Assembly: GCF_039543225.1 (NCBI RefSeq) | Contig: NZ_BAABJI010000002.1 | Coordinates: forward strand, 1,302,001-1,366,000 | Length of the DNA: 64,000 nucleotides | Direction of reading: 5' to 3' | Source of the DNA: Mucilaginibacter defluvii | Lineage (GTDB): Bacteria > Bacteroidota > Bacteroidia > Sphingobacteriales > Sphingobacteriaceae | Notes under the pieces: model-generated | Database searches by the model: none | The model's input: the letters and a program-made list of their open reading frames with translations, nothing else | Told to the model about the DNA's origin: nothing | Made by a program: the position numbers and the translations under genes | Shown here: piece by piece, positions 25,668 to 35,240 of the stretch | Layout of the letters: each line of letters begins with the position of its first letter | Position numbering within the stretch: the first letter of the stretch is position 1

Positions 25668-26258
25668 ATGCGTTTACAACATCTACTTATCTTATTACTT
25701 GCAGCAACCAGTGTACCTGCCTTTGCACAAACGCCTAAATTGACCGTAGCCGTTCCGGCTAGCATGAAACAATTTGTTTTAAAGGGTTACAAGGTGCTCG
25801 ACATTACCAAAGGCGATTTGAACCGGGATGCTTACCCGGATGCAATTATGGTGCTTTACAAAAAGGGAGAAGAGAAAACCTCAGACGTTATCGATCACCC
25901 TGAGAAAAGGCCGTTGCTGATTTTGTTTGGGCAGGCTGATAAAACTTACAAAGTAGCCAATCGAAGCGATAACGCAGTTTACTGTGTTGATTGCGGCGGG
26001 CAAATGGGCGACCCTTTTACCGGCATTACTGTTAAAAACGGATACTTCTCAGTTGAGCATTATGGCGGTTCGGGGCAGCGATGGACGCGCATTATTACTT
26101 TCAAATATAACCCTGCTGCTAAAAATTGGCTGCTGCATAAAGACGGGCACGAGTATTTTGATGCCACTGAGCCGGATAAGCCTGTATCGAAAATTGAAAC
26201 TGTGAAAAACTTTGGTAAAGTACCGTTTGAAAAATTCAATATTTACAGAGAACGTTAA
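25668..26258 (+). CDS. Secreted protein, FG-GAP/VCBS-like single domain
   Basis: I place the start at ATG 25668 (MRLQHLLILLLAATSVPAFAQ), which gives a clean signal peptide; the frame is open for 13 more codons upstream. The mature 175 residues include DITKGDLNRDAYPDAIMVLYK, an Asp-rich calcium-loop-like motif as in FG-GAP/VCBS repeats, and GSGQRWTRIITFKYNPAAKNWLLHKDG. Similar short proteins are common secreted hypothetical proteins in Bacteroidota. Location is likely periplasmic or extracellular. It is followed after 88 nt by a lipoprotein gene on the same strand. Confidence 0.7.
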   Translation: MRLQHLLILLLAATSVPAFAQTPKLTVAVPASMKQFVLKGYKVLDITKGDLNRDAYPDAIMVLYKKGEEKTSDVIDHPEKRPLLILFGQADKTYKVANRSDNAVYCVDCGGQMGDPFTGITVKNGYFSVEHYGGSGQRWTRIITFKYNPAAKNWLLHKDGHEYFDATEPDKPVSKIETVKNFGKVPFEKFNIYRER

Positions 26259-26346
26259 CACACTTACTCCATTTCCGACTGGACGCTTTTTAAGCAAATG
26301 CATGCTTGCTTAATACACTCAACATTCGTGGATTTACTTTACTCCT

Positions 26347-27396
26347 ATGAAAATCAAATACTTGTTATTTTACGCCATTGTGCTGCTTGTAATTAGTCAA
26401 ACATTAACCGCGTGCCGTAAAAAGGAAAAAGATGAGCCTGCACCTGAAGCCCGTTCAGATGTATATGCAGCCGGTCGCGACGGTTACAGGGCTACCTATT
26501 GGAAAAATGGCGCTACTGTCACTTTGGGTAAAGGGCCGGGAAGTTCTGATGCCAACGGGCTGGCTATTTCAGGTAATGATGTGTACGTGGCCGGATACGA
26601 AATCAATAACAAATACGTAGCCAAATATTGGAGAAATGGTATAGCTACCAACCTTTCAAACGGAACTAACGATGCCATGGCCAATGACATTTTTATTAAG
26701 GGCGATGATATCTACATTGCCGGACAGGAACGGGTTAATGGCCGTTGGCAGGCAAAGTACTGGAAAAACGGAACACCGGTTGCATTAATGCCAGATCGGG
26801 CTGGCAGCATTGCGAGTGGCGTAGCTGTAGTTGGTAATGATGTTTACCTTATTGGCGAACGCAACCCTGATATTAATACATCGTTGGCATGTTATTGGAA
26901 GAATGGTAACCGCGCCGATCTGTCTAACGCCAAGACCAGCGCGGCATATCAGGCCATTTCTGTTTCAGGCAGCGACATTTATATGATTTGGTCGGGAGCC
27001 TACAATCAATTTGGGAAGCTTCAAACCAATTATTCCAAGAATTTGGGTAACCCGGTAAAGATAGTTGATGGAACCGAAGATGTTACCGGAACTGCCATAG
27101 CAGCCAGTGGCAACGACATCTACGTGGCAGGTTGGGGACCGGCATCAGGCAATAATCTCCTATCAGCAAAATACTGGAAAAATGGCGCCCCTGTTTTGCT
27201 TGGTAATAAACAGGGTAGTGCATTTGCATTGAGTATTGCGTTAGCTGACAACGACATTTATGTAGCCGGATGGCAGGAAAATAGCCAGGCAGGAAAGGCA
27301 TCTACAGCCACATACTGGAAAAATGGAACTGCGGTTAACCTGACCAACGGTAATAATGATGCACTTATTAGAAAGATTGTTGTGGTTAATAAATAA
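26347..27396 (+). CDS. Seven-repeat beta-propeller-like lipoprotein
   Basis: A 349-residue protein with a lipoprotein signal (Cys about residue 23, ending LTAC). Seven repeats of about 44 residues follow, each with the form D-[IV]-Y-[VI]-A-G ... YWKNG-x-x-V-x-L ... A-x-x-I-x-V-x-G-N. Seven copies of a four-strand unit strongly suggest a seven-bladed beta-propeller, displayed on the cell surface or in the periplasm. The fifth copy has drifted (NYSKNLGNPVKI). Ligand is unknown. It precedes a secreted SH3-like protein gene (56-nt gap) and may be co-transcribed. Confidence 0.8.
   Translation: MKIKYLLFYAIVLLVISQTLTACRKKEKDEPAPEARSDVYAAGRDGYRATYWKNGATVTLGKGPGSSDANGLAISGNDVYVAGYEINNKYVAKYWRNGIATNLSNGTNDAMANDIFIKGDDIYIAGQERVNGRWQAKYWKNGTPVALMPDRAGSIASGVAVVGNDVYLIGERNPDINTSLACYWKNGNRADLSNAKTSAAYQAISVSGSDIYMIWSGAYNQFGKLQTNYSKNLGNPVKIVDGTEDVTGTAIAASGNDIYVAGWGPASGNNLLSAKYWKNGAPVLLGNKQGSAFALSIALADNDIYVAGWQENSQAGKASTATYWKNGTAVNLTNGNNDALIRKIVVVNK
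26458..27393 (+). repeat. Seven tandem 44-residue repeats (within the lipoprotein gene)
   Basis: Coding repeats, each starting at a D-[IV]-Y codon group and containing YWKNG. The seven unit starts fall roughly 135 nt apart. Divergence between copies is high, so this is an old duplication series, not a recent slip-strand expansion. Confidence 0.75.
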
Positions 27397-27451
27397 GTGT
27401 TTGCTCAACCGTGAAAGCCTTATCGTTAAGTCAACTTATAAGAAACAGATT

Positions 27452-28078
27452 ATGTACGGTGTCAGAATAATTACAAACCATATCATAACAGGTTGCTCAT
27501 TATTGTTGATGCTTGTATGCTCAACATCATTATTTGGCCAAACCGGAACCTATCAAAAGAAAATCGACAACGGGGCTTACGGCGCCGTTTCGTTCCAGCG
27601 AAAGGGCAACCGGGTGAATGCTGAGATATTTACCTGGTGGAATACACATAACGCACAAATGGGCTATTATAGCGGGAGCGGCATATTACAAGGCAATGTA
27701 TGCGTACTGCGTAGCGACGAAAATGACCCGGGATGTAACGTTACATTAACCGTAGTTGATGAAAAGATAGAAGCAAAGTTTTCAGGCTGCGCGACCGACC
27801 ACCTCACCGAAGACTTTAACGGATTATACACTAAGTTCACCGATGCCGTGCCCGGTGAATATGTGGTGACTATACCTAAGGCTTATTTTTACAGAAAGCC
27901 TGATGCAGGAACAAAACTAAAAGCTTACGTGCTAAAAGGCGACAAGGTAACGCTTGACATGGATCGCATTACCGCAAGTAAGGGTAACTGGCTATACGTT
28001 TATTTTACCGGAAAAAACGGTAAGGATACTGCAGGCTATATGAAACTGTCTGATCTTAAAAAGGCGGATTCGTTTTAA
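27452..28078 (+). CDS. Secreted protein with C-terminal SH3b-like domain
   Basis: Start chosen at ATG 27452 (MYGVRIITNHIITGCSLLLMLVCSTSLFGQ), which yields a signal peptide; the open frame extends 32 codons upstream into the previous gene. The mature protein (about 180 residues) first shows a beta region with SGSGILQGNVCVLRSDENDPGC and two to four cysteines (possible disulfides). It ends with an SH3b-like fold (VVTIPKAYFYRKPDAGTKLKAYVLKGDKVTL ... WLYVYFTGKNGKDTAGYMKLSDL). SH3b modules bind cell-wall or peptide ligands. Likely periplasmic. Confidence 0.75.
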   Translation: MYGVRIITNHIITGCSLLLMLVCSTSLFGQTGTYQKKIDNGAYGAVSFQRKGNRVNAEIFTWWNTHNAQMGYYSGSGILQGNVCVLRSDENDPGCNVTLTVVDEKIEAKFSGCATDHLTEDFNGLYTKFTDAVPGEYVVTIPKAYFYRKPDAGTKLKAYVLKGDKVTLDMDRITASKGNWLYVYFTGKNGKDTAGYMKLSDLKKADSF

Positions 28079-28153
28079 TTTCTTTAAGCAACGGCAGGGT
28101 CAAAAATTGTAATGATAACAGCGGCTGGAAATCAATGGTTTGATTCTAAATCA

Positions 28154-29371
28154 TTATTCTGTCCGGCTTAGTTGGTAATCGTTTATCATTTTGCCGGTGT
28201 TTGAAACCACAATCACCCCATGCACATAATCAGCTTCTTCATCTTTGCGGTACTCAATGGCAAAGCCTTGTTTGCATTTGGTGGTGGTGTACAGGTAATA
28301 CTTGTCTGGTGGTAAGGCCCAGTTTATCTTACCGTTTTGTACATTAATGCTTTGTACGGTAATGGGCGAACTGGTTGAGGCAGTTGTGTTAACAGTGATC
28401 AGCAGGTTTTCGGCATCCTGATAAATGATCTTCGGATCAAAATATTTCCTGCCTGGGGTAAGGTCACGCTGTGTCAGTTTTCCGGTCGTGCTCGAATATT
28501 TATTTTCTATCAACTGGTGATATTTATTCTCGTCGGTCCAATTGCCTAAATAACCAAACTCAAAAAATTGTCGATCAAATTTTGTTTTCCATACCTTCTC
28601 AGCCTCATCTTTATCAGTTGCTAACAATTTTAAGGTTGGAAAATAGTAATAACTACTGCCTTCATTATTCATGATGTTAATCATGTCCTTATAAAAATCA
28701 AATTCCAGGCGCGCAATGCCGGAGCTTAATTGTGGGTAATCCTTAAAAAGACTTTTAGTTACGTCATTGATATTGTTATTACGGGCATCCAACTGAAAAA
28801 TATTGGTATTACAGCCAATAGCATAGGTCAGATCAGGCCGGTACGTTTTAAAAGTTAACCCGCAACGTAAACTGGTGCGATAGTCGCCTTCCATTACCCG
28901 GTCTTCAATCACCTTTCCGTTGGCGGCATTTACGAATTGTGCGTGCATTTCCAATTCGCTTTTGCCATTGCCTTTGTCGATATGGTCCGCTCCAATCCGC
29001 AGGTAAACCGGATCGCCGGTAGCAGTACTTTGATAAACCACGTTGCTGTACTGCATGCGGGGTGTTTTATAGGTAACGTTAGAACTGTAAATATTTTGCC
29101 GTTTTGGTTGAAACATCATTACTGCAAAATAGGCTACCGCAATAAACACCACTGCGCCTACCAGAATAAGCAGCGGCAATTTGGTACTAATAGGTGGTGA
29201 ACTGCTGTATTGCGGCACCGACCGCGCCTGATGGTGATAAATATGCACATCATTGCTATCCAAAAAGTACTCTGTACCGCAGTTTTCGCAGCGGTAAAAA
29301 TCTGGCTTTACTTCTGTTTTTTCTACGCTGCCGCAATGCGGGCACTTGATCGCTTTAATATCTCTGGCCAT
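28154..29371 (-). CDS. Zinc-ribbon, single-pass membrane protein
   Basis: About 405 residues from ATG 29371 (three more codons are possible upstream). The N-terminus carries a Cys4 zinc ribbon (CPHC near 10-13, CENC near 29-32). A Pro/Ser linker and a membrane helix (about 66-86, LLILVGAVVFIAVAYFAVMMF) follow, then a long extracytoplasmic domain with repeated beta strands. The ribbon is cytoplasmic and the C-terminal domain extracytoplasmic if the helix is single. No known family for the large domain. It may relay a signal across the membrane. It is a single leftward gene, convergent with the SH3-like gene. Confidence 0.7.
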   Translation of the reverse strand: MARDIKAIKCPHCGSVEKTEVKPDFYRCENCGTEYFLDSNDVHIYHHQARSVPQYSSSPPISTKLPLLILVGAVVFIAVAYFAVMMFQPKRQNIYSSNVTYKTPRMQYSNVVYQSTATGDPVYLRIGADHIDKGNGKSELEMHAQFVNAANGKVIEDRVMEGDYRTSLRCGLTFKTYRPDLTYAIGCNTNIFQLDARNNNINDVTKSLFKDYPQLSSGIARLEFDFYKDMINIMNNEGSSYYYFPTLKLLATDKDEAEKVWKTKFDRQFFEFGYLGNWTDENKYHQLIENKYSSTTGKLTQRDLTPGRKYFDPKIIYQDAENLLITVNTTASTSSPITVQSINVQNGKINWALPPDKYYLYTTTKCKQGFAIEYRKDEEADYVHGVIVVSNTGKMINDYQLSRTE

Positions 29372-29782
29372 TTGCCTCATAAACGTTTAATGATCGTTTT
29401 GAGTTTTGAGTTTTAACTACGTGAAAAGGTCCTTTTTGCAGTTTCTTCTCCGGGTCAACGATCAAAAAACCATTTGCTTGTGCAACTGAACTTATCTGAA
29501 ACACGTTATTGGTGAAGGTTTTTTCAAATATTCTAAAAGCTAAGGTTAGATAAACCGCGCGCAAATCAGCTCCTGCAACTTGATAAGATTTGGCTCACCT
29601 ATTAATTGAGAGCAAATGCGGTAAGATCTTGTTCCGCACAATATTTAAGCTTGAAATATAATATACAATAACGAGCAAAATCATTAGTCTCCTGTTCTTT
29701 CTTACTGTAATCTTCACACCCTCAATTTTTGATAATGACATCTTTTTTTCATGTGATAACATTTGCCCAGCTTCATGATAAA

Positions 29783-29813
29783 ATATAAACCAAAATTGAT
29801 TATTGGTTTATAT
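29783..29813. repeat. 11-bp inverted repeat ATATAAACCAA / TTGGTTTATAT
   Basis: Perfect arms at 29783-29793 and 29803-29813 with a 9-nt spacer. There is no T tract, so it is not a clear terminator. It lies about 410 nt upstream of the zinc-ribbon gene start and about 200 nt beyond the end of the TonB/IPT operon. Role unknown: a protein-binding site or RNA hairpin. Confidence 0.5.
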
Positions 29814-29964
29814 AATGATCTGTTATTTGAGTCAAGGCATCCCTGCAGATCCAGCGGGTGGCACCCTAATTGTTGCTTGATTGAGTAAATGGTCTCACTA
29901 CTTCATAATTTGATGTTTGTCTTTCGTGTTACTCATGCTACTTTCTATTTTCCAATTATCTGGA

Positions 29965-30006
29965 TTAAGTACCGGCTCGCTTTACACCAACCAAGCCGGT
30001 ACTTAA
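29965..30006 (-). terminator. 13-bp hairpin at the 3' end of the TonB/IPT operon
   Basis: TTAAGTACCGGCT (29965-29977) pairs with AGCCGGTACTTAA (29994-30006). The stem lies just 3' of the stop codon at 30009-30011 on the leftward transcript. There is no T run, so it is a factor-independent terminator of low strength or a 3'-end stabiliser. Confidence 0.6.
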
Positions 30007-30008
30007 AA

Positions 30009-31727
30009 TTACCAAACAAATATTTTACTGTTTATACCGTCCTTTAAGGTACCTGAGTTTTGAGGATTACCACCGTCAATATTAATACTTTGTAATATGT
30101 TATCACGGGCTCCCGCCGCGTCTATCCAATATATCCTGTTAGCTTGTGCGTCAACCACCATATTATTCAATAGGTGCAGCGGCTCAAGCGTGTGTATCTT
30201 TTTAGGAGCTGATCCGCCGTTGGCATTTACGCTTAATATACTAAACACTGTGCCGCCGGCAGGCTCGCTCTCAGAAGCTGCGTAGTAAAGCTGATCATTT
30301 ACAAATTGTAATGTAAAAGCACCTCCTATCCTAGTAACCACAGTGCTTACTAAGCCGCTAATCGCATTTATACGGTCAATATTCAATGAATATTCACCTG
30401 TCTGACTATCATAAAACTCATACAATACATATAATAACCTGCCATCCGGCGTGCCGGTTATTGCAACAACATTACTCTCATAAACCTTTAGGGTTTGCAA
30501 ATTACTACCATCAACACCAGCACAATGGATAGTGTTATACAGATCTTTCCAAAATATCCGGTTACCCTGTATTTCAATCAGGGAAAACCCATTGGCATCA
30601 CTAAAGGCAGTAGTTGACTGTCCGGTAGCCATATCCACGTAATTTAAAGACATACCGTCTGAGGTGTAATAAACGCGATTGTTGGATTTATTGGTAGCAA
30701 AGGTTGACACATTGGGTAACACATTAGCCGACGCCAGCGGAGCACCCGCTTTCAAAGTGAGCGCATTAAGCTGTACGCCATTAATTATATAAAGTAAACG
30801 CTTATCGGTTACCGTACTGTTCGCACTAATGGCAGCCAAGTTTGATGCCAGTCCTTCAATCTCCACGCTAATAGTACTTTGTATAAAGTATGGCACAACT
30901 ACACTAATTTTTGTTGCCGTTTGCGCTCCATTACCGTTAACCAGGGTACCTTCTAATTGAGTGCCATCTTGTGCCGTAAAAAGCACCCGCCGATTGTAAA
31001 AAAGTTCTCCGTTGGCCCCCACGTCGCCAAAATTCCGTCCGGTGATGGTAATAACGGAGCCATAACTTGCAGAGGCCGGGGTGACTGAGGTGATATTAGG
31101 CGCATCAATAACCACGTTGAACCGGCCTGTTGCAAGCATAACCGGTTTTTCCGGGTCAGACGGGTTAATTAATTGCAGGTATAAGTTACCGTTAACAGCC
31201 TTTTGCGGAACTTTAAACTTTATTTCTTGTGCGTTTTTACTGATTACCATCGCTTCTGTTGTGCCACCTGCAGCTGTAAATAACACCTTTTGTACTTTAT
31301 TTAAAGCTCCTGCTGCGGTAATAGTCATTTCATCACCCGCCCGACCGCTGTTTACAGATAATTGATAACCAAACACATGTACCGGTGGCGACGAAATTAA
31401 CTGCTCACCATCAAAACGCTTCAATTTAAAAGTATAACTACCATCAGGGAAGTAGAACGGATCGATTTTTACATCGATGCCGTTAGGCATTTCTTCATAG
31501 GCAAGTGCATTACCATTGGCTGATACCTCTGTTAACCTGCGCATACCCTGCCCTCTTATACTTAAAACCTGCCCTGCAAGCAGGCTATCGCCCGGAGCAA
31601 AGCGTTCAAAAATAATAGGTAGCCCAAGAGATACCGTGGATATCTCGTCATACTCTTTTTTACATCCGGAAAATATAACCATCGCAAGCAGCGAAACCGG
31701 AAACAATATGTATTTGAACAACTTCAT
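30009..31727 (-). CDS. IPT/TIG-domain surface lipoprotein (TonB-receptor partner)
   Basis: A 572-residue protein with a lipoprotein signal (FSGC, Cys about 22). Three or so IPT/TIG immunoglobulin-like domains follow (around 40-300; the last shows ITSVTPASASYGSVITITGRNFG). A C-terminal six-bladed-type beta-propeller comes after (about 310-570) with recurring NRVYYTSDG, NRIFWKD, RLLYVLYE, DQLYYAAS and NRIYWIDAAG, the YWTD/DUF5050 style. It lies 15 nt after the TonB receptor gene, where a SusD is found in polysaccharide loci. It probably acts as the surface ligand-capturing partner of that receptor. The substrate is not evident. Confidence 0.85.
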   Translation of the reverse strand: MKLFKYILFPVSLLAMVIFSGCKKEYDEISTVSLGLPIIFERFAPGDSLLAGQVLSIRGQGMRRLTEVSANGNALAYEEMPNGIDVKIDPFYFPDGSYTFKLKRFDGEQLISSPPVHVFGYQLSVNSGRAGDEMTITAAGALNKVQKVLFTAAGGTTEAMVISKNAQEIKFKVPQKAVNGNLYLQLINPSDPEKPVMLATGRFNVVIDAPNITSVTPASASYGSVITITGRNFGDVGANGELFYNRRVLFTAQDGTQLEGTLVNGNGAQTATKISVVVPYFIQSTISVEIEGLASNLAAISANSTVTDKRLLYIINGVQLNALTLKAGAPLASANVLPNVSTFATNKSNNRVYYTSDGMSLNYVDMATGQSTTAFSDANGFSLIEIQGNRIFWKDLYNTIHCAGVDGSNLQTLKVYESNVVAITGTPDGRLLYVLYEFYDSQTGEYSLNIDRINAISGLVSTVVTRIGGAFTLQFVNDQLYYAASESEPAGGTVFSILSVNANGGSAPKKIHTLEPLHLLNNMVVDAQANRIYWIDAAGARDNILQSINIDGGNPQNSGTLKDGINSKIFVW

Positions 31728-31742
31728 AGTATTTTTATAAGG

Positions 31743-34700
31743 TTAAAGTTTAAAGTTTAGGCCAAGTGAATAATAAGCGCCCAGACGATACCTATATTCA
31801 ATGTAATCCTGCACCTGGCCGCCGTTTGCCGTTAATACGGGCCCACTTTTGGTGTACTTGTTATCGCCATCCGCGTCGCGGCCAAGTTGTATTGGCTGGT
31901 TAAACAGGTCTTGCACGCCTGCCCTGAGCGTGATCCTTTTGTTAAGGCGCTGCGTAATCGAAACATCCAATACCGCGCGGCCAAGTTCATAGCGGTCTGC
32001 ATTAAACGTTCCGCCTACAAATGCAAGTTTCTGGCCGGTAATATTACACAGCAGCGAGACCGATGTGCCTGATTTTGAACGATCAAAGTACAACCCGCCG
32101 TTGATAAGGAAGGGGGTAGCGCCTTGCATAGGCCGTTTTTCGGAAGCAGTTTCGTATTTCGGTTCTTCTGCACTCAACCGGCGTACCGTTTCAGTAAACA
32201 GATAACTGCCGTTAGCTATCACCGAGAAATAGCGCATAAAATCAACAGGAATAAAACGCAGGCTTTGGCGCATTTCAGCTTCTATGCCATAAACCTTACT
32301 GTTTGGCGTGTTACGAAAAGTCAAAGCATCGCTTTCAAAATTTGATGCCGCGACTGAATATCGTTCAATGGCATTGGTAATCTTTTTATAATACCCGCCT
32401 AAAGTCCATTGCTGCCCTTCAGCCGGATAATATTCAACCCGCAGGTCGTAATTGTCGAGCGTTGCAAATTTCAGCTGACTATTCCCGGCGATATTAGCAT
32501 CAAGGCGGTTGTCATAATAACTCAATTCAGCGCTTTCTCTGAACTCCGGCCTGTTGATCGATTTTCCGTATGAGCCGCGTATCTGTAATTTATCGGTTAC
32601 ATGCCAGGTAACATTCAGGCTGGGCAACCAATATAGTTTGTCAATATTAAGTTTGGTGTTGATACTGTCAAGCGTATTGGTAATAGGATTTAACCGAGCC
32701 TTGGGTGTGCCGTCGGCTTTAAGATTTTCAACTGTGTATCGATTGTAATCGGCTCTTAAACCGCCATAAACCATCACTTTATTGTTAAACAAAGGTATAG
32801 TTAACGTAGTATAACCGGCAAAAACCTTACTGTTGCCGTTATAGCCGCTGGCTGCCAGGTTAACATCTACCATAGACAGGCCATTGCCAATACGATCTGG
32901 GTTAACCCAATCAGACATCCGCTCAAAAGGCATATAAAACTTTCCCTCCAGGTCGCCAAGCGAGGGTTGGGTTTTACGTATACCTATTACCCTGGACATA
33001 TTATCCCGGTTACGCAATTCCATAAAACCTCCGGCAAGCAGCTTTATACCGGCAGGCAATTGAGTATTATAGTTAATGGTTCCGCTCCAGGCTTTTTCGC
33101 CGGTACGATAATAGCGCATGGCATTGCGCGTAATCCCGGCATTGCTACCGGCGGTCCCGTTTCGGCCTTGAAAAAAAACCACATCATAATAACCAGTAGA
33201 ATCAATAGGGTTTAGCTCCCAAGGCTTTTTGCCCGAACTGCCGTCGCGGTAGGCTTCTAAATAATTACTATAAAAAAAATCGCGTTGGCCCGGTATGCGT
33301 TCATTAGTATAGGCATAACCGGCAATAGCATTTATAAAAGATGTTCCTGCATCGTTTAGTAAAATGTTAGTGCTGAGCTGCGAGGAATACAAACTGCGCT
33401 GGGTGTATTGATCAAAAATGGTGCGACCCGCGTAATTGCCACCCATTACTATTCCATCACTAACACTTACCGCGTTATCAGCATCCTGTGTAAACAGATT
33501 TTTCCACTCGATATTAACCCGTTTACTAACGGGGTACATAAAATTTTGAATGGCACTAAGCGATACCGACTGGTCAAAGTTTTGAAACTGAAAATATGTA
33601 GGCAGCGTACCCGATGAAGAATTTGAACGAATTAGCGTGGGCGTATTTTGAGCATTAGCATTTGTGTAACTCAACAACGAAATACTGTTTAAATACTGGC
33701 TTCCTACGTTGAACCGGTTAAGGTATGTCATTACCAAACGCACGTCTGGTCGGGCTGTTTTTGTTTGCAGGTCAAAATTTGGCCTGATGATTTTTCTGCC
33801 AAACTCATCGGGTATCGGCGTGGCAAGTTCTAACGATGCAGGCGGCAAATCTTTTGGTAAATCACGGTCGTTAGCGCCAAACGCCAGTAAGTCCATGGCA
33901 CTGCCTGCGTAAGTATAGTAATTTTTGCCGGTTGACCCTGGCCGGTATTGCGATGATATCTGGATGTCGAACTGCTTTTTGTCAACTGCATGCTTGGTGG
34001 AAATATTGACTAAACCGCCAGATAATTCTCCATACAATTCCGGCGACTGAGATTTGTAGCTTACAATACGGTCAATTACGTTGGAGTTGATCATATCGTA
34101 AGAGAATGACCGTCTGTCACTCTCAGCACTTGGTGCTGGCAAACCATTTAAAAACGTAACCGAATATCGGGGGTCTAATCCGCGTACCTGTATAAAGCGA
34201 TTGTCAGAAAGGATTATGCCGGCAAACCTGCGCATTACCTCAGCCGAACTTCTGTCGAACGATTTAATAATCTGTTCGTTAGAGATAGCCGAAACAATGG
34301 TGGGCGCCTTTTGGATTAGTTCAACTATTTGACGTTCATTAGTGTGATAAGTTGGGCTCGTTCTGAAACTGCCTGATATCACCACTTCAGATAAGGCGTT
34401 TTCTCCGGGTTGCAGCGCAAAATCTAAAGCGGTTAATTGTCCATCCTTAATAATTACCTGTTCATGAATCAGCGTTTTATATCCAACAAAACTGGCTTGT
34501 ATAGTATAAGTTCCTGATTCAAGCGAAATGCTGTAGCTACCATCAGTTTTTGATGTTGTACCAATGGTCCGTCCGATTAAAGTTATACTAACACCAACCA
34601 GCGTTTCGCCGTTTTTCGCATCAGTAACCTTTCCGCTAACCCAGCCTGGCTGAACTTTAGCTTGTTGAAAGCTTACTGCGGCATTGCCGCGTTTCAGTAC

Positions 34701-35045
34701 AATGTTATTTCCAATAATTTTGTATTCGATATCTCCACGGGTAAAACATGCTTTAAGTGCGTTTTGTAAGCTCGCATTACTTACTTTTACAGTTATTCGT
34801 TCATTTTTAAGTTCCTGCTCTGTGAAAAAAAATACAAACCCGGTTTGTTTTTTAATCAGATTGGTAACTTTTTCAAGCGGCGCATTGGTTTCCTGCAAGG
34901 TAATTTGCTGGCTTAAGCTTTTCGCGCTGACCTGTACCAAGGCCAGTATGATGAGCAGGGTCGAAATTTTCATCACACGGTTAATTTGTTTGAATGAGCG
35001 GCGGTCATAACATCGCCATGCTGCTGAAACGGCAGTAAAAATCAT
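31743..35045 (-). CDS. TonB-dependent outer-membrane receptor with STN domain
   Basis: 1100 residues. After a signal segment (about 25-46, STLLIILALVQVSAKSLSQ) comes an STN domain (about 48-118: TLQETNAPLEKVTNLIKKQTGFVFFF). A carboxypeptidase-D-like beta-sandwich is next (about 135-215: VSGKVTDAKNGETLVGVSITLIG...GTTSKTDGSYSI). The plug (about 235-345, including QVRGLDPRYSVTFLNGLPAPS) and a 22-stranded barrel ending YYSLGLNFKL complete the protein. The STN domain marks a transducer-type receptor that signals to the FecR anti-sigma factor encoded upstream. It imports an unknown substrate with energy from TonB. The longer start at 35045 is kept because related receptors also have about 25 residues before the hydrophobic core. 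Confidence 0.93.
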   Translation of the reverse strand: MIFTAVSAAWRCYDRRSFKQINRVMKISTLLIILALVQVSAKSLSQQITLQETNAPLEKVTNLIKKQTGFVFFFTEQELKNERITVKVSNASLQNALKACFTRGDIEYKIIGNNIVLKRGNAAVSFQQAKVQPGWVSGKVTDAKNGETLVGVSITLIGRTIGTTSKTDGSYSISLESGTYTIQASFVGYKTLIHEQVIIKDGQLTALDFALQPGENALSEVVISGSFRTSPTYHTNERQIVELIQKAPTIVSAISNEQIIKSFDRSSAEVMRRFAGIILSDNRFIQVRGLDPRYSVTFLNGLPAPSAESDRRSFSYDMINSNVIDRIVSYKSQSPELYGELSGGLVNISTKHAVDKKQFDIQISSQYRPGSTGKNYYTYAGSAMDLLAFGANDRDLPKDLPPASLELATPIPDEFGRKIIRPNFDLQTKTARPDVRLVMTYLNRFNVGSQYLNSISLLSYTNANAQNTPTLIRSNSSSGTLPTYFQFQNFDQSVSLSAIQNFMYPVSKRVNIEWKNLFTQDADNAVSVSDGIVMGGNYAGRTIFDQYTQRSLYSSQLSTNILLNDAGTSFINAIAGYAYTNERIPGQRDFFYSNYLEAYRDGSSGKKPWELNPIDSTGYYDVVFFQGRNGTAGSNAGITRNAMRYYRTGEKAWSGTINYNTQLPAGIKLLAGGFMELRNRDNMSRVIGIRKTQPSLGDLEGKFYMPFERMSDWVNPDRIGNGLSMVDVNLAASGYNGNSKVFAGYTTLTIPLFNNKVMVYGGLRADYNRYTVENLKADGTPKARLNPITNTLDSINTKLNIDKLYWLPSLNVTWHVTDKLQIRGSYGKSINRPEFRESAELSYYDNRLDANIAGNSQLKFATLDNYDLRVEYYPAEGQQWTLGGYYKKITNAIERYSVAASNFESDALTFRNTPNSKVYGIEAEMRQSLRFIPVDFMRYFSVIANGSYLFTETVRRLSAEEPKYETASEKRPMQGATPFLINGGLYFDRSKSGTSVSLLCNITGQKLAFVGGTFNADRYELGRAVLDVSITQRLNKRITLRAGVQDLFNQPIQLGRDADGDNKYTKSGPVLTANGGQVQDYIEYRYRLGAYYSLGLNFKL

Positions 35046-35240
35046 TAACTTTGAATGTTTGGGTTAACTAATTAATTCGCAAAATTGATGTTCCCGTTAT
35101 TGGGTCGTTAGCTCCGTACATTTGCCGTATCAGTGGTTCCAAGCACTGCTGCGGCTTTTTTGTGAGCGTTCTTGTAGCTTAGTTTCAAGATAGATGATAC
35201 TTCATTTTTGATTTATTAAATTTTTATCTGATTATTTTAG

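Larger units (their letters stand above)
29372..30008. other. 637-bp intergenic region
   Basis: Contains no credible ORF. It holds an 11-bp inverted repeat at 29783-29813 and a 13-bp hairpin at 29965-30006 (both listed). The remainder is AT-rich, without recognisable promoter pairs. Confidence 0.5.
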
